A stretch of 64,000 nt of DNA, taken from contig NZ_OZ034691.1 in NCBI RefSeq assembly GCF_964026725.1, positions 620,001-684,000 of the forward strand, read 5' to 3'. The translations under genes and the position numbers were made by a program. This DNA comes from Wolbachia endosymbiont (group B) of Germaria angustata. Lineage in GTDB: Bacteria; Pseudomonadota; Alphaproteobacteria; Rickettsiales; Anaplasmataceae. Positions 7,549 through 16,334 of the stretch are shown piece by piece. The notes beneath the pieces were generated by a model. That model saw only the letters and a list, made by a program, of their open reading frames with translations. It did no database searches and was not told the DNA's origin. Position 1 is the stretch's first letter. Every line of letters begins with the position of its first letter.

Positions 7549-8970
7549 TCAAGAAATTAAAAGTTTAACGATGAGAATTATAATTACAGACCAAAGTAAA
7601 AAGTAGGCTTTTCCATTTGATTTATTTTTCACCTGTAATTTTTTGTCAGCTATTAGGTTTAATTTTTCTATAAGGCTAAATATTCCTTGGATTGTTTTGA
7701 TGGGATAAGAGCTTTTAATTTTTTCCCTATACCCTATTTTACTTTCATGTTGACTGTTTATCCATGTTTCAACTACTTTCCACATATTGATTTCTGGATA
7801 GACTTTCCTACATGTTCCTTCTAATAAAATCATAGTTTTCTGCAGCAATAACAATTGTGTTTGAACTTTCATATCAAAATCACCAGTTATTTTTAATAGC
7901 TGAGTAAGTAATCGAGCAAATGAAATCTTCTGTATAGGCTGTCCAACAATGGGTTCACCTATTGCTCTGCAAGCTGTAACAAAATTTCTATGTTGTGATG
8001 GAACATAACCAGCTCTAAAGTGCATTTTTGCAACGTGATCATAATCCCTATTTAAAAAGCCTTTGAGTATCTCTATAACGTAATAGCATGTCTCACGATC
8101 TATTCTACCCATGATTCCACAATCCAGGGCAATAATATTGTTATTACTATTGATCATTAAATTTCCAGGATGCATATCAGCATGAAAAAAACAATCCCTA
8201 TATACCTGATTACAAAAAGATTCTATAAGATTGATAGCTATTTGCTTGCGGTTATTCAGCTTTTCAACTTCGTATATTGGTATAGCTTCCATCCATTCTA
8301 ATGTTAAAACCTTTTTTGAAGTTCTACTCCAATCTATTTCAGGTACGTAGAAACCTCTGTCATGTTTAGTATTTTCCTTCAGTTCCGAAGAGTGGGCAGC
8401 CTCAAAACGTAGATCTAACTCTAATCGGCAAATTTCAGCAAAAGTTTTGACTAATTCAACTGGCTTCAGCCTTTTTGATTGTTCACTAAATTTTTCTGCA
8501 ATTTCTGCAAGCCAAGAAAGCATTTTTATATCCCTTGAGAATGTTTTCTCAATATTTGGCCTCAAAACCTTTACAGCAACTTCCTTACCCTCAATTGTAA
8601 CTGCTCTATGCACCTGAGAAATTGATGCTGCTGCAATTGGCTTTTCAGAAAAACTTGAAAAAATGTCGCTTAATTTACAATTAAACTCACTTTCTATAGT
8701 TTTAACTGCTATTTTATACGAAAATGATGGCAATCTATCACATATCAATAGCAAGTTATTTGTTATGTCCTCATTTAAAATATCAGTGCGTGATGAAATG
8801 GATTGCCCAAATTTAATGAACACCGGACCTAATCTTTCAAGAGCACGCTTTAGTTTATGACCTTGTATTTTATTTATTGATTTTTTTGATGGTGGAAGTA
8901 AATAAGGTAACACATTGTAGCGTGTTAGCACTGTAGTTATTTGCAGAAGACGTAGAATATTTTGAATCAT
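7549..8970 (-). CDS. ubiB: UbiB/ABC1 (AarF) family atypical kinase
   Basis: UbiB is needed for ubiquinone biosynthesis and belongs to the ancient ABC1 atypical kinase-like family. The KxGQ motif (FIKFGQSISSRTD), the Ala-rich AAASISQVHRA loop, the lysine in VAVKVLRP, the catalytic FHADMHPGNLM and the metal-binding LDCGIMG are all present. The length of 473 is somewhat shorter than E. coli UbiB, with one clear C-terminal membrane helix. Its start overlaps the znuC stop by 4 nt, so the two are translationally coupled although functionally unrelated. Confidence 0.9.
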   Translation of the reverse strand: MIQNILRLLQITTVLTRYNVLPYLLPPSKKSINKIQGHKLKRALERLGPVFIKFGQSISSRTDILNEDITNNLLLICDRLPSFSYKIAVKTIESEFNCKLSDIFSSFSEKPIAAASISQVHRAVTIEGKEVAVKVLRPNIEKTFSRDIKMLSWLAEIAEKFSEQSKRLKPVELVKTFAEICRLELDLRFEAAHSSELKENTKHDRGFYVPEIDWSRTSKKVLTLEWMEAIPIYEVEKLNNRKQIAINLIESFCNQVYRDCFFHADMHPGNLMINSNNNIIALDCGIMGRIDRETCYYVIEILKGFLNRDYDHVAKMHFRAGYVPSQHRNFVTACRAIGEPIVGQPIQKISFARLLTQLLKITGDFDMKVQTQLLLLQKTMILLEGTCRKVYPEINMWKVVETWINSQHESKIGYREKIKSSYPIKTIQGIFSLIEKLNLIADKKLQVKNKSNGKAYFLLWSVIIILIVKLLIS

Positions 8971-9698
8971 TTCGCTGCGTAACTGCCAAATATTTCATTT
9001 ATCTCCATAATTTCATCAGGTTTACCTTGATAATAGATAGTATTATTTATGCAAATTATGTAATCTGAGGATGGTAGAACAGAGTTAAGGTCATGAGAAG
9101 TCATGAGAATCGACACTGATCGTTCTTTTGCGATTTTATTTATAATATCATAAAATTTAGCTCGTGCGTTAATATCCATTGCACTGACTGGTTCATCTAA
9201 AATGATCAAATCAGATTCTGAAATTAAACAGCGTGCAAGCAGCAGTAATTGTGTTTGTCCTGCAGAGATTTCTAATACTTGATTTTTTAGAATGTTACCG
9301 ATACCAACCAATTCTATTGCTTCTGTAACAATGGGTTGATTTTTCTTCAATTTCTTCGAGGAGCTATTGAAAAGGAAAGACTCAACTGTTATTGGCATCA
9401 AATTACCAATACTAAAATTTTGTGGCATATAGCTAATTTTTATATTGTCAGCGAATACAATACTGCCAATAAAACTTTTATTTATACCAGCAACTGCTTT
9501 CACTAAAGAGGTTTTACCTCCGCCATTTGGACCAAGTATTGTAACTATATCTCCTCTTTGTACTGATATGTTGATATTATCAAGAACTTTTTTATTACCG
9601 TATGAAAGAGTAAGGTTTTCTATTTTTAGAATGCAGTTATTGACACTACTTAATTTTTTGTCAAAAATTGACTTCTTCTCAACATTTATATGAGACAT
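8967..9698 (-). CDS. znuC: Zinc ABC transporter ATP-binding protein ZnuC-like
   Basis: This is the ATPase of a metal ABC importer. Walker A is GPNGGGKTS, Walker B is DLIILDEPVSAMD and the H-loop is SHDLN. The signature motif is degenerate (ISAGQ in place of LSGGQ). The N-terminus is about 24 residues longer than usual before KIENLTLSYG. No internal ATG, GTG or TTG in that stretch offers a shorter start. The ATG at 9698 overlaps the divergent znuA start. The adjacent substrate-binding protein supports zinc or manganese as substrate. No permease (znuB) gene is in this window. Confidence 0.88.
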   Translation of the reverse strand: MSHINVEKKSIFDKKLSSVNNCILKIENLTLSYGNKKVLDNINISVQRGDIVTILGPNGGGKTSLVKAVAGINKSFIGSIVFADNIKISYMPQNFSIGNLMPITVESFLFNSSSKKLKKNQPIVTEAIELVGIGNILKNQVLEISAGQTQLLLLARCLISESDLIILDEPVSAMDINARAKFYDIINKIAKERSVSILMTSHDLNSVLPSSDYIICINNTIYYQGKPDEIMEINEIFGSYAAK

Positions 9699-10565
9699 TT
9701 ACTGTTTTTTTTTCTATTACTTTCATTTACATTATACTACAATAGTGCCTTTTCATCCAATTTAAAAATTGTAGCTACAATCAAACCTATACACTCACTT
9801 GTAGCTTCTGTTACAGATGGAATTTCAAAGCCAGAACTACTAATGTACGAAGTAGTGTCTGAACATAACTACATGCTCAGGCCTTCAGACGCAAGTAAAT
9901 TAGAATCTAGCAATATTATATTTTATATCGATGATTCTTTGGAAACATTCATTAAAACTTTCGCTAAAGAAAATAAGAAGTTAATACCGCTATCAAGTGC
10001 AATCGATCTACTTCCTGCTCGAACACATTCATTTTCTAGTCACATTCAAGATGAAAAAGATTTGCATATTTGGCTGAGCCCTGAAAATGCAAAAAGTATG
10101 ATACTTTCTATCAGTGCAACATTATCTAATATAGATAAAGAAAATGCCTATCGATACAATACTAACGCAGAGGAGGCTATAAGAAAGATAGACCAAGAAG
10201 TAGAAAAAATTACGAAAGAATTGGATGAGTTAAAAAATCAAAAATACATAGTTACTCACGATGCTTATCAATATTTCGAAAAATATTTTGATTTAAGTTA
10301 CCCAAGCGCCATTCTTTCTATAGAAGAAGATTCTTACATAGGTATGAAGAGTTTAATGAAATTAAAAAAGGTAATGAAAGAGGAAAACGTTAAATGTATT
10401 GTTTCTCATTCACGAGAGGATAGCATAAAGCCTAATGTCTTTTCTAGTGACGTAAAAATGGTGATTCTTGATCCTATTGGATCAGATGTAGAGCCTGGAA
10501 AGGATGCATATCTAGATATAATCAGCAGCATTGCACAAAATTTCAAGTCTTGTTTCACTGAGTAA
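9690..10565 (+). CDS. znuA: Zinc ABC transporter periplasmic substrate-binding protein ZnuA-like
   Basis: The product is a cluster 9 metal-binding protein that captures zinc in the periplasm. A signal peptide (residues 1-22, FFFLLLSFTLYY core) is followed by LKIVATIKPIHSLVASV. Metal-binding candidates are H59 in EHNYMLRPSDA, the histidine in LHIWLSP and VTHDAYQYF, plus a late aspartate near DPIGSD. The His-rich charged loop common in ZnuA is reduced here. The length of 291 is typical. The start codon lies inside the divergent znuC start, and only this start gives the full signal peptide. Confidence 0.88.
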   Translation: MRHLLFFFLLLSFTLYYNSAFSSNLKIVATIKPIHSLVASVTDGISKPELLMYEVVSEHNYMLRPSDASKLESSNIIFYIDDSLETFIKTFAKENKKLIPLSSAIDLLPARTHSFSSHIQDEKDLHIWLSPENAKSMILSISATLSNIDKENAYRYNTNAEEAIRKIDQEVEKITKELDELKNQKYIVTHDAYQYFEKYFDLSYPSAILSIEEDSYIGMKSLMKLKKVMKEENVKCIVSHSREDSIKPNVFSSDVKMVILDPIGSDVEPGKDAYLDIISSIAQNFKSCFTE

Positions 10566-10654
10566 TGAGTTCTTTTATCTATTCAGATAGCATTGCAAAC
10601 TTAGTGCTTTCTATTCCAATCACAACTATACCGACATTATCTACCAGAAGTATA

Positions 10655-10762
10655 TCATCCCAGCCTGGGATTCAGTTAAGTTGGTAAGCATAAAAATATT
10701 ATGTTAAAGCACAACGTTCTTGATGAGATTAGGGCAAGCCAATGTCAGCTACTTGAATGACA
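10655..10762. repeat. Palindromic repeat element, degenerate copy
   Basis: TCATCCCAGCCTGGGATTCAG at the left and GTCAGCTACTTGAATGACA at the right flank an AT-rich core containing AAAAATATTATG. The ends and layout match the copies at 17784, 35803 and 47600. No gene is seen between the znuA stop and this element. Confidence 0.6.
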
Positions 10763-10879
10763 CCATTTGCTATGCCCTCAAAAATGAATGCTAGTACAGC
10801 TGTGTGCCAGCTACTTGCATCTGCTATTTTTACTCATAATTATCTTGCCTGAACGAACTTAAATTCAAGTAGTTAATAA

Positions 10880-10917
10880 TAGAAATAAAAAAAAAGAAGA
10901 TAACCAATATCTTCTTT
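10880..10917 (-). terminator. Rho-independent terminator, minus strand
   Basis: AAAGAAGATA (10893-10902) pairs perfectly with TATCTTCTTT (10908-10917) around a 5-nt loop. Read on the minus strand the stem is followed by a run of about ten T. It lies just past the stop of the small broken gene at 10926-11222. Confidence 0.7.
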
Positions 10918-10925
10918 TACTCTAA

Positions 10926-11222
10926 TTAAAAAGACATTGAATTGTAATTGTCTATTTCATCTGATATAAGCGATAATTTTATGCTCTCAAAACGGAGATT
11001 ACTTGCAATATCTGTTAACTGTTCACTAAGTGTTACTTTTTCTGGTGAATGGTGTTCAGGAGCTTTTAATTTTCTATTACAGTCAGCCTTACACTAAGAT
11101 CTATTAATTTTTGTCAATAAATCATTACCCTCGTATTTATTTTCACACTGTCTGTGGCACAAATTAAGTAAATCAACACCATGCACTGTCAATGAAGCAG
11201 AATCTTGTGTAAATTTTACCAT
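10926..11222 (-). pseudogene. Small twin-CX3C gene interrupted by one TAG
   Basis: Reading minus from the ATG at 11222 gives a 98-codon frame with a single internal TAG (11096-11094, codon 43). It starts MVKFTQDSASLTVHGVDLL. Cysteines form two CX3C motifs: CHRQC at codons 22-26 and CKADC directly after the stop, 17 codons apart. The rest is polar and ends NYNSMSF. The unit is otherwise complete: TTCACA and TATAAT boxes 18 nt apart, AAGGAG 6-8 nt before the ATG, and a perfect terminator. It is therefore a recently broken or read-through gene. The twin CX3C spacing recalls small TIM chaperones but homology is not shown. Confidence 0.5.
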
Positions 11223-11402
11223 AATATACTCCTTAATCTGATTATATCTATATTAGCATATAAATGTGAATATCATACTAATATAGTTACTTTTTATGGC
11301 AAGTGGTTTTTGGTTATTTTCCAAACTTTCTTTATAAAAATCATAGGCGCCTATTGGTTTTTAGCTAAAGTAAAGATCAAGTATCTGGCATTCTGGACAT
11401 AA

Positions 11403-11890
11403 AATCCTCCTGTGTAAAAAAGATAGAAAAAAAAGTGCGGCGCACATACGACAGAGATTAAGTATGTGTGTGCACCCACGTACGCTGAAGAAGATACGCC
11501 ACATTTTTTAATGAGTTTAATGAAAAAAGTCTGCAGATAAAGATAGATTTTGAGCTCTTAAAATATCTTTTTTTTCTGTAAAAGTTTAACAAAAGAATTC
11601 AAAAGTTTGTGAACAACCTCTAAGTGTATGGTCCCAGAGTGTGATGGTATATAGACTATCTGGATCATTTAAAGTGTCAGATCAAGTCCCATTTAAGCAA
11701 TAAAAAGACCAGATCAGGACAAAAACGCTACCATTTTCAGCCCTTATTCAGGTGGCTCAATTTCCCGTAACTTATATAAGTTACCGTAATCTTTCAAAAC
11801 CTCAAACAAACTTTCTCTAATGCAAAACAGTATAACTAGTGAGCAATAAGCTACACTCCTTTTAGCTGTAAGCTTTGCATGATAATATAC
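11403..11890. other. Non-coding or eroded stretch
   Basis: There is no convincing gene on either strand. A short inverted repeat with arms CACATAC and GTATGTG lies near 11445-11475. Minus-strand translation between 11600 and 11780 gives short pieces such as DPDSLYTITLWDHTL broken by stops, which hints at a lost gene that I cannot identify. Confidence 0.35.
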
Positions 11891-12091
11891 TTACTTTAAT
11901 TTTTCTTCTTTAAATAATACGTGTCTTCTGACCACTGGGTCATACTTCCTAAACTCGAGCTTCTTGGGAAGGTTCTTAGGATTACGTTTTTTTACACAAA
12001 AATAGCCTGTTAGTTTCTCTTCTCCAGTTTTTGTTGTTTTAGTTGCAGTGCTAACTAGCTTGACAAGCAAAGAAGCATTTTTTTTCGCCAT
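11891..12091 (-). CDS. rpmG: 50S ribosomal protein L33
   Basis: L33 is a small protein of the large ribosomal subunit. The product begins [19 protein letters not shown] and ends with the family pattern [21 protein letters not shown] chose the ATG at 12091 because L33 proteins start MAK; an upstream ATG at 12106 would add five residues. The 66-residue length is about ten more than usual, from an insertion rich in Lys, Thr and Gly around residues 15-28. Only one cysteine remains in FCVKK, so this is not the zinc-ribbon form. Confidence 0.93.
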   Translation of the reverse strand: MAKKNASLLVKLVSTATKTTKTGEEKLTGYFCVKKRNPKNLPKKLEFRKYDPVVRRHVLFKEEKLK

Positions 12092-12175
12092 AATTGTTAG
12101 TGACATAATAAACTCTACGCAAGTTTATTACGCAAAACACTGAAAGTCAACCCAATAATGCAGATCGCAAAATTC

Positions 12176-12204
12176 TTGACAATCAATAATATATTAAGTA
12201 GCAT
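12176..12204 (+). promoter_or_regulatory. Sigma-70-type promoter of rne
   Basis: A perfect TTGACA (12176-12181) is followed after 17 nt by TAGCAT (12199-12204). It lies between divergent rpmG and rne, 37 nt before the rne start. Confidence 0.6.
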
Positions 12205-12240
12205 AAGAACATTTCAGAATGGAAAGTAGACGGTAAATAA

Positions 12241-13983
12241 GTGGTGAGTGATGGCAAAAGGTTATTGTTGATAGAAAGTACTACCTGTTCTAACGAGGTA
12301 AGGGTTGCCCTACTAGTTAATGGTAGGGTTGTAGAGTTTGAACAAGAATTCAAGGAAAAAAAACAATTAAGAGGTAATATATACGTTGCTTATGTAAAGC
12401 GTATAGAGCCTGCTTTGCAGGCCGTGTTCATTGAGTATGGAAAAAATAAGCAAGGTTTTTTGTCTTTTTCTGAGATATCTCTAAATTATTTTAATATTCC
12501 AGAAAAAGAGAAGGAAATTTTCCCTGATGAAGACTATGCGAGCGGTGTGGACTGTTCAAATGATAATTGCACAGAAGAAGGCCTAGATTCTACAGCTAGT
12601 AATGAATCCAGCAGTGGTTTTGTGAGGGGGGTACCTTTACATAGAAAATATAAGTTACAAGATGTGATTTCAGTAAATCAAAAGTTATTAGTTCAATTAA
12701 CTAAAGAAGAACGAGGAAATAAAGGAGCTTCATTTACAACATACGTAACTTTGGTCGGTAGATACTGTGTTTTCATGCCCAATTCCATAAGTAGGGGTGG
12801 AGTATCTCGCAGAATTGAAGATACCAACGTTAGAAAACAGTTAAAGGATATATTAAATTCAATAAATTTACCAAAAGGCTCAGGTTTGATAGTAAGAACT
12901 GTTGGTGCAGGAAAAAGTAAGAAAGAAATTGAGCAAGATTACAATAATTTGACCTTATTATGGCAAAATATCCAGCAAAACTTCTCTTCTTTAAATGTTC
13001 CATCATTAATTTACAACGAAGCAGATGTAGTTATGAGATCTGTACGTGACTTTTGTAGTAATGATACAGAAATTATAGTATCTGATAGAGAAGTTTGTGA
13101 AGCGGTAAGAAAATACACTAAAAATGTGTTACAAGGAAAATTACGTCCTAGGTTATATAGAGGCTTTGTTCCAATCTTTACTTACTATCGAGTCGAAGAT
13201 CAAATTTCTGAATTATATAGCAATAGAGTAGAATTGCCATCTGGTGGGTCTTTGGTGATAACCTTAACTGAGGCATTTGTTTCAATAGACGTAAATTCAG
13301 GGAAAATGACAGGAGAAGATAACATAGAAGAAACAGCTTATAGAACTAATATGGAGGCATTATCTGAAATATCAAGGCAAGCGAATCTCAGGGGCTTATC
13401 AGGGTTAATAGTTGTTGATTTTATTGACATGTTGAAACTTGAGTATTGCAAAAATGTTGAATTTGCTATCAAGCAGGCGTTTAAAGATGATAAAGCTAAA
13501 GTTCAATTTAGCTTTATCAATGACTTTGGTTTAATGGTCTTTTCAAGACAAAGAATTAAACCAAATATACAGGAAATTAATACTACAGAGTGCTTACGCT
13601 GTAAAGGTATTGGAAGAGTGAAATCAAACGAAGTGGTTGTTGCATCGATACTAAGGGATTTGCAACATATTGCTAATAAAAATAAGTCCTTTGATTTAAT
13701 AGCACGCAGTGCAGTTATAGCACACATTTTTAATAATAAGCGTGATATGGTTTCTACAATCGAAAAAGAGTTCAATATTACATTAAATGTTAGTATTGAT
13801 AATAGTTTAGATGCAGATACATTTATTTTAAAGCAAGGAGACCATATTAATTTTAATGATTATAAGCCATTGCAGAATTCTGGATGTCAAATTGTGAATA
13901 GCAGGGATAAAGAAGCTGGTAAACTACCGGGCAACTTTTGGTTAACTAAATGGCTTTCGCGCCTTTTGGGCTCTAATAACTAA
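12241..13983 (+). CDS. rne: Ribonuclease E/G
   Basis: This endoribonuclease is involved in mRNA decay and rRNA/tRNA processing. An N-terminal S1-like RNA-binding region contains IYVAYVKRIEPALQAVFIEY, with an acidic insertion around residues 95-130. Catalytic aspartates are D350 (SIDVNSGK) and D393 (IVVDFIDM), 43 residues apart as in E. coli RNase E. The zinc-link cysteines are C451 and C454 (CLRC), again at the expected distance. With 580 residues it lacks the long C-terminal scaffold of E. coli RNase E, as in RNase G and reduced genomes. The start is one of two tandem GTG codons. RNase E and RNase G cannot be separated by eye. Confidence 0.92.
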   Translation: MVSDGKRLLLIESTTCSNEVRVALLVNGRVVEFEQEFKEKKQLRGNIYVAYVKRIEPALQAVFIEYGKNKQGFLSFSEISLNYFNIPEKEKEIFPDEDYASGVDCSNDNCTEEGLDSTASNESSSGFVRGVPLHRKYKLQDVISVNQKLLVQLTKEERGNKGASFTTYVTLVGRYCVFMPNSISRGGVSRRIEDTNVRKQLKDILNSINLPKGSGLIVRTVGAGKSKKEIEQDYNNLTLLWQNIQQNFSSLNVPSLIYNEADVVMRSVRDFCSNDTEIIVSDREVCEAVRKYTKNVLQGKLRPRLYRGFVPIFTYYRVEDQISELYSNRVELPSGGSLVITLTEAFVSIDVNSGKMTGEDNIEETAYRTNMEALSEISRQANLRGLSGLIVVDFIDMLKLEYCKNVEFAIKQAFKDDKAKVQFSFINDFGLMVFSRQRIKPNIQEINTTECLRCKGIGRVKSNEVVVASILRDLQHIANKNKSFDLIARSAVIAHIFNNKRDMVSTIEKEFNITLNVSIDNSLDADTFILKQGDHINFNDYKPLQNSGCQIVNSRDKEAGKLPGNFWLTKWLSRLLGSNN

Positions 13984-13989
13984 ACGGGA

Positions 13990-14019
13990 CTTGTAATTAA
14001 CGAGTTTTATACTTATATA
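13990..14019 (+). promoter_or_regulatory. Heat-shock (sigma-32-type) promoter of dnaK
   Basis: CTTG at 13990-13993, an 18-nt spacer and CTTATATA at 14012-14019 fit the alphaproteobacterial RpoH consensus (CTTG, 17-18 nt, CYTATNT). The element lies 37 nt before the dnaK start, which has the RBS AAAGGGAG. Confidence 0.6.
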
Positions 14020-14056
14020 TTTTACATCAGATAATATTTAAAAGGGAGTATTCGTT

Positions 14057-15970
14057 ATGGGAAGAGCAATAGGTATAGATCTTGGAACAACAAATTCTTG
14101 TGTTGCAATAATGCAAGGCAAGGATGCAAAAGTAATCGAGAATAAAGAAGGAGCAAGAACTACTCCGTCTATAGTTGCATTTACTTCGTCTGGAGAAAGG
14201 TTGGTTGGTGCTCCAGCAAAAAGGCAAGCAACTACCAATGCAAATAATACTTTTTTTGCAACTAAGAGATTGATAGGTCGCCAATATAGCGATCCTGAAA
14301 TGAAGAATCTAGGTGTACCGTATAAGGTATTTGCAGCAAAAAATGGTGATGCATGGATTAAAACAACTGATAGTAAAGAATACTCTCCTAGTCAAATTGG
14401 TGCATTTATACTACAAAACCTGAAAGAAGCAGCTGAGGCTTATCTTGGGGAAGAAGTAAAGGATGCTGTGATAACAGTGCCGGCGTACTTCAATGATTCT
14501 CAACGTCAAGCAACAAAAGATGCAGGAAAAATTGCTGGATTAAATGTCCTCAGAATAATTAACGAACCAACTGCTGCAGCACTTGCTTATGGTCTTGATA
14601 AAAAGCACGGACACACAATAGTAGTGTATGATCTTGGTGGTGGTACATTTGATGTTTCAGTTCTTGAAATAGGTGACGGAGTTTTTGAAGTAAAGGCTAC
14701 AAATGGTGATACTCACCTTGGAGGGGAAGACTTCGATAATGCAGTAGTAAATTATTTACTGGCTGAATTCAAGAAAAGTAATGGCATTGATTTGAAAAAC
14801 GATCCAATGGCTATGCAAAGAATCAAAGAAGCTGCAGAAAAAGCAAAGGTAGAATTGTCAAGTGCAATGGAAACAGAAGTAAATCTACCGTTTGTTACAG
14901 CTGATGCAAGTGGCCCAAAACACTTAAATATGAAGCTAACAAGAGCAAAGCTTGAAAGTTTAGTGAATGATTTAATTGAAAGGACTATAATTCCTTGCAA
15001 AAAAGCTCTTGAAGATGCTGGTTTGTCTGCTAGTCAAATTGGTGAAGTAGTTCTTGTTGGTGGCATGACTCGTATGCCAAAAGTCATAGAGAAAGTTAAA
15101 GAATTCTTTGGCAAAGATCCACACAGAGGGGTTAACCCTGATGAAGTTGTAGCAATTGGAGCTGCAATACAGGCGGGAATCATTCAAGGTGATGTAAGAG
15201 ATGTGTTACTACTTGACGTAACTCCACTTTCTCTTGGTATTGAAACTCTAGGGGGAGTGTTCACTCCACTTATTGAACGTAATACTACTATTCCCACAAA
15301 AAAATCTCAGGTGTTTTCAACTGCAGAAGATAACCAAACAGCCGTTATAATTAAGGTACATCAAGGTGAAAGAAAATTGGCGATTGATAATAAACTGCTT
15401 GGTCAGTTTAGTTTAGAAGGAATACCACCTGCTCCTCGCGGGGTTCCTCAAATTGAGGTGAAATTTGATATAGATGCAAATGGAATAGCGCATGTTTCTG
15501 CAAAGGATAAAGCTACTGGAAAAGAGCAAAAAATACGTATTCAGTCTTCAGGTGGTTTATCGGAGGATGAAATAAATCGGATGGTGAGAGAAGCTGAGGA
15601 AAAAGCACAAGAAGATGAAAAGCGTAAGAAATTTATTGAAGTGAAGAATCAAGCGGATAGTTTAGTTCATTCTACAGAAAAATCTCTGACAGAATATGGT
15701 GATAAAATTTCTCCAGAAGATAAATCTGCTATTGAAAATGCAGTTAATGAGTTAAAGGAAGTGAGTAAATCTGACAACATTGATGATGCTGATTCAATAC
15801 AACAGAAAGTTACTAACCTCTCTCAGTTATCTATGAAACTTGGAGAAGCTATGTATAAGGAATCTCAACAACAACAAGGTGGAGAAAGCTCATCCACAAC
15901 AAATAATGAGGAAGAAAAAGTAGTAGATTCTGATTATCAAGACATGGATAATAAAGAAGAGAATAAGTAA
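14057..15970 (+). CDS. dnaK: Chaperone protein DnaK (Hsp70)
   Basis: DnaK is the ATP-dependent Hsp70 chaperone that works with DnaJ and GrpE. The nucleotide-binding domain opens with [14 protein letters not shown]. The phosphate-2 motif [18 protein letters not shown] and the connect region [13 protein letters not shown] are present. The substrate-binding domain begins near [17 protein letters not shown] and ends in an acidic, Gln-rich tail. The length of 637 is standard. It heads a plausible transcription unit with bolA, metC and murE behind it (gaps 54, 7 and -26 nt), and its promoter looks like a heat-shock promoter. Confidence 0.98.
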   Translation: MGRAIGIDLGTTNSCVAIMQGKDAKVIENKEGARTTPSIVAFTSSGERLVGAPAKRQATTNANNTFFATKRLIGRQYSDPEMKNLGVPYKVFAAKNGDAWIKTTDSKEYSPSQIGAFILQNLKEAAEAYLGEEVKDAVITVPAYFNDSQRQATKDAGKIAGLNVLRIINEPTAAALAYGLDKKHGHTIVVYDLGGGTFDVSVLEIGDGVFEVKATNGDTHLGGEDFDNAVVNYLLAEFKKSNGIDLKNDPMAMQRIKEAAEKAKVELSSAMETEVNLPFVTADASGPKHLNMKLTRAKLESLVNDLIERTIIPCKKALEDAGLSASQIGEVVLVGGMTRMPKVIEKVKEFFGKDPHRGVNPDEVVAIGAAIQAGIIQGDVRDVLLLDVTPLSLGIETLGGVFTPLIERNTTIPTKKSQVFSTAEDNQTAVIIKVHQGERKLAIDNKLLGQFSLEGIPPAPRGVPQIEVKFDIDANGIAHVSAKDKATGKEQKIRIQSSGGLSEDEINRMVREAEEKAQEDEKRKKFIEVKNQADSLVHSTEKSLTEYGDKISPEDKSAIENAVNELKEVSKSDNIDDADSIQQKVTNLSQLSMKLGEAMYKESQQQQGGESSSTTNNEEEKVVDSDYQDMDNKEENK

Positions 15971-15975
15971 TTCGA

Positions 15976-16010
15976 TTGTCATCCCAGTGCCCAGATACTG
16001 TTGGATGACA
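15976..16010. repeat. Short palindromic repeat between dnaK and bolA
   Basis: TGTCATCC and GGATGACA face each other around a core containing CAGTGCCCAG. The ends are the same as those of the larger palindromic elements in this window. Its right half creates an apparent in-frame upstream TTG for bolA at 16001. Confidence 0.65.
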
Positions 16011-16024
16011 AGAGGAGCGTATTG

Positions 16025-16327
16025 TTGCTTAAAGGAACTATTGTGGATATTATTAAGACAATAGAAGAAAAATTACGCGATTCAATAGGTGTAATTGATA
16101 TTAATATTATCGATGAATCAGCAAAGCATGTAGATCATTATTTTGCTTCTTCTTCGACACTACCTTCACATATCAAATTAGTATTAATATCTAATGACTT
16201 TTCTGGAATGAGCTCTTTAAAGAGGCATAAATTGATCTATGAATTATTAAAGAGTGAAATAGAACAAGTACATGCGATTTCTCTTAACTTATATACGCAC
16301 AGTGAATATAATTTAAAAAATAAATAG
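16025..16327 (+). CDS. bolA: BolA family protein
   Basis: BolA-like proteins pair with monothiol glutaredoxins in iron-sulfur and redox regulation. The 100-residue product has the short alpha/beta BolA layout. Key parts are an N-terminal helix (IIKTIEEKL), a central His in AKHVDHYF, and the RHKLIYELLKSEI stretch followed by VHAISL. I place the start at TTG 16025, 7 nt after AGGAG. The frame is open back to TTG 16001, but those codons lie partly in a palindromic repeat. It is followed by metC after 7 nt. Confidence 0.8.
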   Translation: MLKGTIVDIIKTIEEKLRDSIGVIDINIIDESAKHVDHYFASSSTLPSHIKLVLISNDFSGMSSLKRHKLIYELLKSEIEQVHAISLNLYTHSEYNLKNK

Positions 16328-16334
16328 TAGAAAC

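Noticed and set aside
11205..11402. 65-codon plus-strand frame
   Set aside because: It starts inside the small minus-strand gene, has no RBS and resembles no family; probably chance in AT-rich DNA.
14027..15187. Minus-strand frames opposite dnaK
   Set aside because: Low-complexity shadows of a strongly coding gene.
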